Part shown: piece by piece, positions 42,852 to 50,695 of the stretch | Layout: each line of letters begins with the position of its first letter | Numbering within the stretch: the first letter of the stretch is position 1 | Assembly: GCA_015075635.1 (NCBI GenBank) | Contig: JABTUA010000002.1 | Location: 1,864,708-1,928,707 of the forward strand | Direction of reading: 5' to 3' | DNA: 64,000 nt | From: Polyangiaceae bacterium | Lineage (GTDB): Bacteria; Myxococcota_A; Polyangia; Polyangiales; Polyangiaceae | The notes under the pieces: generated by a model | Told to the model about the DNA's origin: nothing | The model's input: only the letters and a program-made list of their open reading frames with translations | The model's database searches: none | Program-made: the position numbers and the translations under genes

Positions 42852-43683
42852 TCTTGGCGTCGAAGCGCCGGCCGGCGGCGTGAACGAAATACGCGCGCCC
42901 CGGCTGACCCGGCCGCGGTGGCTCGAAGCCCATCGCGACGGTGTGGCGCGGATCCTCGTAGTCCTCCTGGGCTTCGACGCTGGACAGCGTGACCTCGATG
43001 CGCAGGGTCTCCGAGCCGGCCTTCGCCTCACCCTTGCTGAGCGCGAAGCGCCCGGCGCGCAGGAGCAGCAACGTGCGATCCACCAGCTTCACCAGGTGCG
43101 CCGGCGCCTCGTCGCGCTCTGCCACCAGGCTCCGCTCGATGCGCCCTTCGGCGTCGACGTGGACGGCCACGCGCACCGAGCCGGCCGAGCCGAGCGGCAG
43201 CTCGTCCCAGGTCGGGTCCTTGTGCGTGGCCGCCGTCACGGCCTTGGCGAACGCCTTGGCCAGGTTCGCGACGCCGGGATCGGCGCCGGCGGTCCCCGCG
43301 CTCGGGCTCGCGGCGGGCTCGCCCCCGCTACTGCCGGGCGGGCTCGCGGTCGCGGCGGCAGCCGACGGTCCTTCCCCTGCGGGCTCGGGTTTGTCCGGTT
43401 TGGCGCTGGTCTCCTTGCGCGGCTTTCGGACGACGGGCTTCACCACCGGTACGCTGTCCCCCGCGGGCGCGGGCTCGGCGCGGGGCGCGGGCTCGGCGGC
43501 TGGCTCCTGCTTCCTCGCTTGCAGCACCTCGTCCACGTCGAAGGTCTCGCCATGCACGCTCGCGCCACCGTCCGCGACGGCCGCGGGCTGCACCTGGCGA
43601 ACCGTGAGCAGCATGGCCACACCCAAGACGGCCACGTGCACCAGCACCGAGACAGCCAGGGCGGGACGCAGGGGCTCGGTCAT
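42838..43683 (-). CDS. TonB-like periplasm-spanning protein
   Basis: 281 residues from ATG 43683; the longer frame up to 43920 has no signal. A single N-terminal membrane helix (about 9-28, SVLVHVAVLGVAMLLTV), then a Pro/Ala/Lys linker of about 110 residues, and a C-terminal domain (about 170-270) with AVHVDAEGRIERSLVA as in TonB C-termini. There is no ExbB/ExbD gene close by. It may energise outer-membrane transport or link the two membranes; the classification is moderate because the C-terminal motif is weak. Confidence 0.6.
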   Translation of the reverse strand: MTEPLRPALAVSVLVHVAVLGVAMLLTVRQVQPAAVADGGASVHGETFDVDEVLQARKQEPAAEPAPRAEPAPAGDSVPVVKPVVRKPRKETSAKPDKPEPAGEGPSAAAATASPPGSSGGEPAASPSAGTAGADPGVANLAKAFAKAVTAATHKDPTWDELPLGSAGSVRVAVHVDAEGRIERSLVAERDEAPAHLVKLVDRTLLLLRAGRFALSKGEAKAGSETLRIEVTLSSVEAQEDYEDPRHTVAMGFEPPRPGQPGRAYFVHAAGRRFDAKISIE

Positions 43684-43787
43684 GACGGCAGCCACGGCGG
43701 ATTGTGACACCGCTTCCCGGCGCCGGTTCCGCGGGCGGGCGCGCGGCGCGGAATCCGCTAGGGTGGGGGCGGCGTTCTGGAGCGAGA

Positions 43788-44996
43788 ATGAGAGCACGCG
43801 CGGGCCATCTCTGGGTTCTGGGGGCGCTGCTGTGCGGCTGCCGTGGCGCCGAGGCCGGGGCCACCCCGGGCCCGCCGGAGGCCGCCGCCCCGCCTCCGAG
43901 CATCGCGGCCCCTGCCCCACCGGCCAGCGCGGCAGACCCCGCGCCGAGCTCGAGCGCGCTCTCGGACGCCGAGCTGACCCGGCTGTTCCGTGAGCTCTCG
44001 GAGCCAGACCGCTACTTCTTCAGCGACAACTACGTCTCCAACGAGACCAGCTATCTCCAGGTGAGCGCCGAGCTCGGGGCGCGCGCGGCCAGGGGCGGCG
44101 CCTACATCGGTGTCGGGCCGGAGCAGAACTTCAGCTACATCGCCCTGACCCAGCCGAAGCTGGCGTTCATCGTGGACATCCGCCGCGGGAACGCCCTTCA
44201 GCACCTGCTCTACAAGGCCATCTTCGAGGAGGCCACGAGCCGCGCGCACTTCGTGGCCCTGCTCATCGGGCGACGCCACGACGAGACCTCCGATCCCGGC
44301 GCGGAGGCGCGCATCGCGGACGTGCTGGCTCACGCCGCGCGCGCGCCGGCTGACGCGAAGGTCTTCGCCGAGACCCACGCACGCCTGCTGAAGAAGATCC
44401 GCGCGCGCGGCTTCACGCTCGGCGCGGAGGACGAGAAGACCCTCGAGGCCACCCACCGCGCCTTCTTCGAGCGCGGGCTCGACCTCTCCTTCGAGCTGCA
44501 CGAGAAGAACGGCCGCAAGTACCCGCGCCTGCGCGAGCTCTTCGCCGCGAAGGACCCAGCGGGCACCCAGAGCGGATTTCTCGGCAGCGAGAGCGCCTTC
44601 CGCAGCGTGCAGCGCATGCAGCGCGAGAACCGCTTGATCCCCGTGGTCGGCGATTTCGCCGGCGAGCACGCGCTCAGGCGCGTGGGAGACGAGCTCAGGA
44701 AGCGCGACCTGCCGGTCAGCGTCTTCTACACCTCGAACGTCGAGCAGTACCTGATGGAACCGGACAAGTGGAAGGCGTGGGCCAAGAACGTGGACGCGCT
44801 GCCTGCGAACGAGCAGAGCCTGTTTTTGCGCTGCTACCTGGATCAAGGGCGCCGCCACCCGCTCCAGCTCGAGGGGCACCGAACCGCGACGCTGCTCGCC
44901 TCGTTCGACCACTTCAAGTGGCGGAACAAGAGCCGCGGTTACGGCAGCTTCTTCCAGCTCGTGACCGACGGCGTCGACGCCGGAGCAGCTCACTGA
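43788..44996 (+). CDS. Lipoprotein of a conserved but uncharacterised family
   Basis: 402 residues from ATG 43788. Lipobox region ALLCGC near residues 13-18, Ala/Pro linker (20-58), then a single large domain with features such as FSDNYVSNETSYLQV, GAYIGVGPEQNFSYIAL, FIVDIRRGNALQHLLYKA and VSVFYTSNVEQYL. I have seen this pattern in proteins of unknown function in other bacteria but know of no assigned activity. The mix of a Gly-rich turn and a D-x-R motif hints at a nucleotide- or SAM-like fold; that is a guess. Confidence 0.68.
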   Translation: MRARAGHLWVLGALLCGCRGAEAGATPGPPEAAAPPPSIAAPAPPASAADPAPSSSALSDAELTRLFRELSEPDRYFFSDNYVSNETSYLQVSAELGARAARGGAYIGVGPEQNFSYIALTQPKLAFIVDIRRGNALQHLLYKAIFEEATSRAHFVALLIGRRHDETSDPGAEARIADVLAHAARAPADAKVFAETHARLLKKIRARGFTLGAEDEKTLEATHRAFFERGLDLSFELHEKNGRKYPRLRELFAAKDPAGTQSGFLGSESAFRSVQRMQRENRLIPVVGDFAGEHALRRVGDELRKRDLPVSVFYTSNVEQYLMEPDKWKAWAKNVDALPANEQSLFLRCYLDQGRRHPLQLEGHRTATLLASFDHFKWRNKSRGYGSFFQLVTDGVDAGAAH

Positions 44997-46321
44997 GCGC
45001 GGCGAGGAACGGCGGGCAGCGGGTCTTTCGCGAGCGCCGTCTCGGCGAGCTCGGCGGCGACGCGTTGTTCTTCCTCGGCGTCGGCGAAGAAGGCCAGCTG
45101 GCGGTCCAGCTTTCGGCGCGAGTGCTCGGTGGCGACGTTGAGCAAAGCGCCGCCGTAGCCGGAGCCGCCATCCGACGCGAGCCGCTTGGCCAGCTCGGCG
45201 GCGCCGCCCAGCTTCTGCACCTCCCTGCGGTAGCTCTCGGTGCGCTCGCTGGCGTCCCGGAGCGTGCTCCCCACGCCCGAGCCGGAGGGCAGAATGGAGA
45301 CCGCGAGCTTCAGGTAGTCGAGGTAGTCGCCGCCGCCGCGCCAGATCCGCATCACCTGCCGGTAGACGTTGGAGGTCGGCAGCCCCGTCATCGAGTCCAG
45401 GACCATGAGGAGCTTGCCGAGCGCATCCTCCTCCTCGAGCCGGGCGGCCAGCCATGCGCGGTACTCGGCGCTCTGGGCGATTCCGTGGGAGAGCTGGCGA
45501 GCGCGCTGAAGGAGCGGGGCGCGCTCGTCGTCGCGCTCCGGGTAGGCGGCGCCAGGCGGCTCGTCCGCCGCGTCCCGCACCACACCCAGCAGCACCTTCT
45601 TCACGTTCGACGAGAGGCTCGCGCACCGCGCGTCGGTGGCCCGCGCGCACAGCCCGACGGCGACGATGGCGGCCTCGGTGTGCCGTAAGCGCTCGCGGTC
45701 GGCCTCGATGCGCGCGAGCAGGAGCAGGAGCACGGAGTGGTAGTCGTCCCGACTGACCTGATACGGCAGCTCGAACGGAAGGCTCCCGCCCGAGTCCAGC
45801 GTGCCGAGCTGCCGGACCAGACGGAACTGCTCGGCGCGACCTTCGTCCACCGCGTGCCGCACGCGGGACACCTGCGCGAGCAGCGCGCCGAGCGCGAAAT
45901 CCAAGCGCTGGATCTCCTCGTAGTCGGTATGGATGTGCTCCCGCGCGAGCTTCCAGGCGCGAGTGGCCCGCTCGCGCTCCGCGGGCGTCATCTCTGCACT
46001 GAAGGTCAGCCGCTCCGGCAGCTGGCGTTCGACGCGGAAGCCGGACGCGTCGTCCGCGACGCGCACGTAGAACGGTACCTCCCGGCGTTGCAGCGCATCG
46101 AGCGCGGTGATGCCCTTCTGCGCCAGGAGCTTGTAGGCGTCGAAGCTCCGCGCACGAGCCCCGCGCTCCACGTTCAGGTACGCCTCGGCGTAGTGCGAGT
46201 AGGCGCCGGTGACCCAGGCCCTGCCGTGCAGGTGGGCGAGCGGCGTCTCGGGCGCACGGCGGGCGCAGCCGAACGTGGTCACCACGGCGGTCGCCAAGAG
46301 GAAGTCCCGACGCGTGGGCAT
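44990..46321 (-). CDS. Tat-type lipoprotein, mostly helical, unknown function
   Basis: 443 residues from ATG 46321. The N-terminus (TRRDFLLATAVVTTFGC) combines a twin-arginine motif with a lipobox, so export folded and lipidated is likely. The rest is long helices rich in Glu, Arg and Leu, with few motifs. It ends in an ATG overlapping the collagen-like gene stop (TGATG), so it is third in a PilZ-FtsH-lipoprotein transcript. Function unknown. Confidence 0.65.
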   Translation of the reverse strand: MPTRRDFLLATAVVTTFGCARRAPETPLAHLHGRAWVTGAYSHYAEAYLNVERGARARSFDAYKLLAQKGITALDALQRREVPFYVRVADDASGFRVERQLPERLTFSAEMTPAERERATRAWKLAREHIHTDYEEIQRLDFALGALLAQVSRVRHAVDEGRAEQFRLVRQLGTLDSGGSLPFELPYQVSRDDYHSVLLLLLARIEADRERLRHTEAAIVAVGLCARATDARCASLSSNVKKVLLGVVRDAADEPPGAAYPERDDERAPLLQRARQLSHGIAQSAEYRAWLAARLEEEDALGKLLMVLDSMTGLPTSNVYRQVMRIWRGGGDYLDYLKLAVSILPSGSGVGSTLRDASERTESYRREVQKLGGAAELAKRLASDGGSGYGGALLNVATEHSRRKLDRQLAFFADAEEEQRVAAELAETALAKDPLPAVPRRAQ

Positions 46322-47499
46322 CAGAGCGGCGTGATCCCCTCGAGGCCCCCGAGCCTTTCCGCGATGGCGCCTGCTCGCGAGGTGGAGGTGCCCGCGGGCC
46401 CCGGGCTGCCCGCGCCTCCCGCGGCGCCGTCCGGGCCCGCGCTGCCGTCGGCGGCCGCGCTCGCCGTGCCGTAGCCGCTGCCGCCGCGCCCCGCTCCGCC
46501 GCCCCGACCGCCGAGCCCCGCGGTGCCGGCGCTGCCGCCCGCGACGTCGAGCGCGATCAGCTTGGCGAGCTCCGGAAAGCGCTCGTCGAACACGAGCTCG
46601 ATGCTGCCACCGACGCCGCCGTTGCCGCCGTTGCCACCGTTGCCGCCGGCCGCGCCATTGCCTCCGGCACCCGGCGGGTTGCCGCTGCCACCGCTGCCGC
46701 CGTCGCCGCCGCGCCCGCCGCTGCCGCCGTCGCCCCCGGCTCCGCCGCGCGCCGAGAGCACGAGCTTCTGCTCGGGGTGGAACAGCACGAAGTCGCTCGC
46801 CCCACCTTCGATGCGCAGCGCGACGAGCTTGTCGTAGAACGCCGTCTTCACGAAGCTGGCGTAGGCGACGAGCTTCGGGCCGCTCTGACCTTGCGCGCCC
46901 GCACCACCGGCCGAGCCGGCCGCGCCGTCTCGCCCCGGCGTGCCGGCGCTGGTCGAAGAGCCGCTCTGCCCGGCCTCGCCGTTTGCGCCGGTTGCCCCCG
47001 CGCTGCCGGTCGTCCCCGCGCCGCCCACGCCGCCGGCCTCGCGGATGCAGCGGTAGTCCGGCTTGTAGCTGGTCGTGAACGAGAACTTGTCGGGACGCCG
47101 CCGGAACACGGTCTTGATGGTGAGCTCGTTCGAGACCGTGGCCGAGAGGTCCGACTTCGGCGTGAACCAACCGCTGTCGTCGAAGCGGCCCTGGTCGCTG
47201 TGGAAGGCGAAGTCGGCGAAGTCGAGCTTGCCGTTGCGGTTCGTGTCCGGGCCACCGCTCCAGGTCTCGAGCTTCTTCTGCTGGGACTCCCCCTTCAGCA
47301 CGACCTCGGCGAACACCGCCATCTGCACGCTCTCACGCGGGCAGATGGTCTTCTCCGACTTGCGGATGTCCACTCCCATCGAGCGCACGTCGGCGCCCTC
47401 GAGATCGACGGTGTTCTTCCCGGCCAGGGCCCGGAGCGCCGCGCAGCCCAGACCCGCGGAGGACAGCCCGAGGACCAGCAGCAACGCGAGCCGCGTCAT
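46321..47499 (-). CDS. Collagen-like Gly-rich lipoprotein
   Basis: 392 residues. Lipobox SAGLGC (Cys19), a globular part of about 130 residues with a DxNxNGxLD-like calcium-type loop (DTNRNGKLDFADF), then two collagen-like stretches with GAxGxxG spacing (about 155-205 and 250-295), interrupted by a beta-rich segment, and a third at the end. Repeated short Gly codons make this stretch prone to length change. It is the second gene after ftsH, overlapping it by 4 bases. Confidence 0.75.
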   Translation of the reverse strand: MTRLALLLVLGLSSAGLGCAALRALAGKNTVDLEGADVRSMGVDIRKSEKTICPRESVQMAVFAEVVLKGESQQKKLETWSGGPDTNRNGKLDFADFAFHSDQGRFDDSGWFTPKSDLSATVSNELTIKTVFRRRPDKFSFTTSYKPDYRCIREAGGVGGAGTTGSAGATGANGEAGQSGSSTSAGTPGRDGAAGSAGGAGAQGQSGPKLVAYASFVKTAFYDKLVALRIEGGASDFVLFHPEQKLVLSARGGAGGDGGSGGRGGDGGSGGSGNPPGAGGNGAAGGNGGNGGNGGVGGSIELVFDERFPELAKLIALDVAGGSAGTAGLGGRGGGAGRGGSGYGTASAAADGSAGPDGAAGGAGSPGPAGTSTSRAGAIAERLGGLEGITPL

Positions 47500-49397
47500 G
47501 TTCGGCTGCCCAACAGCTCGTCGAGGCGCTTGCGTTCGATGGTCTCGTCGTCCATGAGCGCGCTGACCAACCGGTCGAGCTCCGCCCGGCGCTCGCGCAC
47601 CAGCGACTTCGCGACGTCGACGGCGTCACTCAGGAATTTTCGCGTCTCCTGTTCGATCACGTGGACCGTGGCGTCGCTCGTCCCGCCCTCGGTCGCGAGC
47701 ATCTGGCCCAGGAACGGGTGCTCGGTCCGGTGCTCGTGGAACACGGGGCCGACGCGCTCGCTCATGCCGAAGTGCGCGACCATCTTGAAGGCGATGTCGG
47801 TGGCCTTCTGAAGGTCGTTGGCGGCGCCGCTCGACACGTCGCCGAACACCACGCTCTCCGCCGCGTAGCCGCCCATCAGCACCCTGAGCCGCGCCGAGAG
47901 CTCGGACTGCGTCATGATGTGGCGATCGGCGCCGGGAGTCTGCTGCGTCACGCCGAGGGCCATGCCGCGCGGGATGATGGTGACGCGCTCGGGTGGCTCG
48001 GCGCCGGGGGTGAAGTGGGCGATCACGGCGTGCCCCGCCTCGTGTACGGCGACGCGCTGCTTCTCGTTCGGGTCGAGCTTCGTCTCTCGGGGGTCGCCCA
48101 GCACGATCTTGTCGTACGCGGCCAGGAAATCGCTCTGCGCGATGGACTCGGCTCCGCGGCGCGTTGCCCCGAGCGCCGCTTCGTTGACCAGATTGGCCAG
48201 GTCGGCGCCGGAGAAGCCGGGCGTGTTCTTGGCCGTGGCGTCCAGATCGACGTCTTCCGCGAGAGGCTTGTCCTTGGTGTGGACGGCGAGGATGGCCCGC
48301 CGCGCGGCGCACTCCGGCCGATCCACCATCACGCGTCGATCGAAGCGCCCGGGCCGGAGCAGCGCGGAGTCGAGCACGTCGGGCCGGTTGGTGGCCGCGA
48401 GCACGATCGTCAGGTCGTTGCGCGAGAAGCCGTCCATCTCCGACAAGAGCTGGTTCAGGGTCTGCTCGCGCTCGTCGTGCCCGCCGCCCATGCCCGCCCC
48501 GCGGGAGCGCCCCACGGCGTCGATCTCGTCGATGAAGACGATGGCGGGGGCGACCTTCTTGGCCTCGTCGAAGAGCTCGCGCACGCGGGCGGCGCCGACC
48601 CCGACGAACAGCTCGATGAACTCCGAGCCGTTGATGGAGAAGAACGGGACCTGAGCCTCGCCGGCGACCGCCCGCGCCAAGAGCGTCTTGCCGGTGCCCG
48701 GCGGGCCAACCAGCAAGATGCCCCTCGGCACCTTGCCGCCCAGGCGACGAAACTGCTCCGGGTGCCGCAGGAACTCGACCACCTCGCGCAGGTCCTGCTT
48801 GGCCGAGGCCAACCCGGCGACGTCGTCGAACTTGACGGCCACCTGGCCCTCGCGCTCGAACCGGTGCGAGCGGCCCTTCAGCACACCGCCGGCGCCGAAC
48901 GGGCCGCCGGAGCCGAGCATGCGCTGCGCGCGCCGCGAGAACCAGACCCAGAGCCCGATGATCAACGCGAACGGGATCAGGTTGACCAGGAGCTGGAGCG
49001 CGAACGGCTGCTCCTCGCTCTTGACGGAGATCTCGACGTTCTTGCTGCGGAAGAGCGGGATGAGATCCTTGTCCTCCTGCGCGGGGACCATCGACTTGAA
49101 GGTCTGGAGCGGGCGCCCAGCGACGGTCTCCGGGTGCTTCAGCTTGCCGGTGATGGTCTGCCCGCGCACGGTCACGCTCTCGACCTTGCCCTCGTCCGCG
49201 AAGCGGTAGAGCTGCGTGTAGCTGATCTCGGGGTGCGCCTCCTCGGCAGCTCCGAAGTACTGCCAGGCCCAGAAGCCCGCGAGCAGCAGCGCCAAGATGA
49301 TCCAGCCCTTCCACGACGGGCGCTCTGCCGCCGGCTTGTCGCCTTCGGGCCTCGGCGGCTCCGTCGGCGGCTGTCCGGGCGGCATGCTCTGGGACAT
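47496..49397 (-). CDS. ftsH: ATP-dependent zinc metalloprotease FtsH
   Basis: 633 residues, normal length. Two N-terminal membrane helices (about 30-47 and 130-150), AAA domain with Walker A GPPGTGKT and Walker B IVFIDEIDAVGR, the second region of homology (ATNRPDVLDSALLRPGRFDR), and the zinc-protease motif HEAGHAVIAHF. It degrades misassembled membrane proteins and selected cytoplasmic proteins. It is 12 bases downstream of the PilZ gene and overlaps the collagen-like gene, so the four genes form one transcript. Position in such an operon is unusual for ftsH. Confidence 0.95.
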   Translation of the reverse strand: MSQSMPPGQPPTEPPRPEGDKPAAERPSWKGWIILALLLAGFWAWQYFGAAEEAHPEISYTQLYRFADEGKVESVTVRGQTITGKLKHPETVAGRPLQTFKSMVPAQEDKDLIPLFRSKNVEISVKSEEQPFALQLLVNLIPFALIIGLWVWFSRRAQRMLGSGGPFGAGGVLKGRSHRFEREGQVAVKFDDVAGLASAKQDLREVVEFLRHPEQFRRLGGKVPRGILLVGPPGTGKTLLARAVAGEAQVPFFSINGSEFIELFVGVGAARVRELFDEAKKVAPAIVFIDEIDAVGRSRGAGMGGGHDEREQTLNQLLSEMDGFSRNDLTIVLAATNRPDVLDSALLRPGRFDRRVMVDRPECAARRAILAVHTKDKPLAEDVDLDATAKNTPGFSGADLANLVNEAALGATRRGAESIAQSDFLAAYDKIVLGDPRETKLDPNEKQRVAVHEAGHAVIAHFTPGAEPPERVTIIPRGMALGVTQQTPGADRHIMTQSELSARLRVLMGGYAAESVVFGDVSSGAANDLQKATDIAFKMVAHFGMSERVGPVFHEHRTEHPFLGQMLATEGGTSDATVHVIEQETRKFLSDAVDVAKSLVRERRAELDRLVSALMDDETIERKRLDELLGSRT

Positions 49398-49409
49398 CGC
49401 GCCCTCGAC

Positions 49410-49766
49410 TCAGCTCTCGGGCCGCTCGGGATCGCGGCGCCGCTCCGGGGCAGCGGAGGCTCCCACCACCCACTCGAGCTCCGGGACGACCTCGTCGAAC
49501 TCGATGGCCATGCGGTGCGGCCAGAGACCGTGCGGATCCTCCTGGTTCTGCTCGATGCGCACGACTCGCCCGGTGACACGCCGAGGCACCGGCTCGTCCG
49601 GGAGCTTGAGGGCGACCTCGACGCTGGCGCCGGGGTCCAGCGTGCTGGCGGTGAGCATCAACACGCCACGGCTGCTGGCGTCGTGGGTCACGGCGATGCC
49701 TTCGCGCAGCGCGTCGACTTTGACGGGGATCCAGACCTGGTAGCGCTCGTTCTCTCGGCGGGACAT
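49410..49766 (-). CDS. PilZ-domain protein, putative cyclic-di-GMP receptor
   Basis: 118 residues from ATG 49766. RRENERYQVWIPVKV gives the N-terminal Arg-x(3)-Arg-type signature (RRENERY) and DASSRGVLMLTAS is the D/NxSxxG motif of PilZ domains. A PilZ-only protein normally acts as a c-di-GMP-dependent adaptor. It is the first gene of the ftsH transcript, suggesting that c-di-GMP may affect protease or envelope output; that is an inference from order only. Confidence 0.8.
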   Translation of the reverse strand: MSRRENERYQVWIPVKVDALREGIAVTHDASSRGVLMLTASTLDPGASVEVALKLPDEPVPRRVTGRVVRIEQNQEDPHGLWPHRMAIEFDEVVPELEWVVGASAAPERRRDPERPES

Positions 49767-49841
49767 GGCGCGGGAGCTTAGCGCGGTTCCGCCGCCCGCG
49801 AAAACGCTGGTATACGGGCAGAAAGACCCCGAGGAGGGACC

Positions 49842-50100
49842 ATGGCACGAGAGATTTCCCAGGCAGTGACCTTCGACGCGACGCCCGCAGTCGTCTACCG
49901 CGCGCTCGTCGACCCCAAGCACCACGCGGCCATGACCGGCAGCCGGGCCACCAACGACGGCAAGGTCGGCGGGACCTTCAGCGCCTACGACGGCTACATC
50001 GTGGGCTTCAACGTGGAGCTCTCGAAGGGCAACCGCATCGTGCAGGCGTGGCGCGCCAACGACTGGAAGGAGGGCGCGTGGTCCATCGCGTGCTTCGAGC
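49842..50100 (+). pseudogene. 5' fragment of an SRPBCC (AHSA1-like) gene
   Basis: From ATG 49842, with a very good GAGGAGG ribosome site, the first 85 codons match an SRPBCC/AHSA1-type protein (ISQAVTFDATPAVVYRALVD, VGGTFSAYDGY, IVQAWRANDW). The usual length is about 140 residues. After GAWSIACFE the expected remainder is missing and the frame continues into meaningless sequence. The DNA switches at about 50100 to the end of an unrelated membrane protein. Confidence 0.65.
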
Positions 50101-50584
50101 TATCGAGCGCAAGCTGGTCGTGCGCGTCGGCGAGCGCAATCGTCGCATCGACGTGCAATTCTCGCCCAAGCTCGCAGGGGGCTCGGCTCCCCCCGGCGAA
50201 GGCAACGGTGACGCCCCGCCGCCGGAGGCCGACCCCGGGCCGTCCAAGGGCGGCGGTGTGCCGGCAGCGACCTGGATCCTCGGCGGTGTCGGCGTGCTCG
50301 GCCTGGCCGGCTTCACCTACTTCGCCCTCGACGGCAGCCGGAAGGAAGACGACCTGAAGAAGTGCAAGCCGAGCTGCCCGAGCGACGACGTGCAGTCGGC
50401 GCGCACCAGCTACCTGCTCGGCGACGTGTCCCTCGGCGTCGGGGTGCTCGCGCTGGCGGGCGCTGCCTACTTCTACTTCTCGGCCAGCCCGAGCAAGGAG
50501 CAGGCAGCCGCGCGCGCCCCGCTCTGGCTCGACGTGCGCCCGACCTCCCGCGGCGCCGCCGGGTTCGTGGGCGGGCAGTTCTGA
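50100..50584 (+). pseudogene. 3' fragment of a PEGA-type membrane protein
   Basis: The frame ending at 50584 is coding only from about 50100 on: a beta strand like the end of a PEGA domain (VRVGERNRRIDVQFSP), a Pro/Gly linker, and two membrane helices (about 50270-50330 and 50415-50490), the same tail layout as the TPR/PEGA protein at 18204-19214. It has no start of its own in a natural place; a start at 50048 would read through SRPBCC DNA. It is best read as the 3' half of a gene joined to a foreign 5' half. Confidence 0.6.
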
Positions 50585-50686
50585 TCAGCGGGAAAATCCC
50601 GACGCGAAGCGCCAGAGCTCCTCGTTCGCGTTCACCGCGGTGTTGGCCGGGTCGAGCAGCGCTCGGCCCAGGATACTTGCGGCCCC
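50585..50686 (-). pseudogene. Orphan C-terminal end of a lost gene on the - strand
   Basis: About 33 codons ending in VNANEELWRFASGFSR and TGA have clear G/C third positions and protein-like content. Upstream of about 50686 the frame turns into the leader of the OPT gene, so no start or body remains. Its stop abuts the stop of the fragment on the other strand (50582-50584). Parent not recognised. Confidence 0.4.
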
Positions 50687-50695
50687 GGGGGGCCG

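Noticed and set aside
49842..50357. Single frameshift in an SRPBCC gene
   Set aside because: The missing C-terminal half is not present in the other two frames; instead an unrelated membrane-protein tail follows.
50587..50599. Small hairpin CGGGAAAATCCCG after the fused gene piece
   Set aside because: No U-tract and a 3-base loop; it is inside the orphan C-terminal coding piece and is probably chance.
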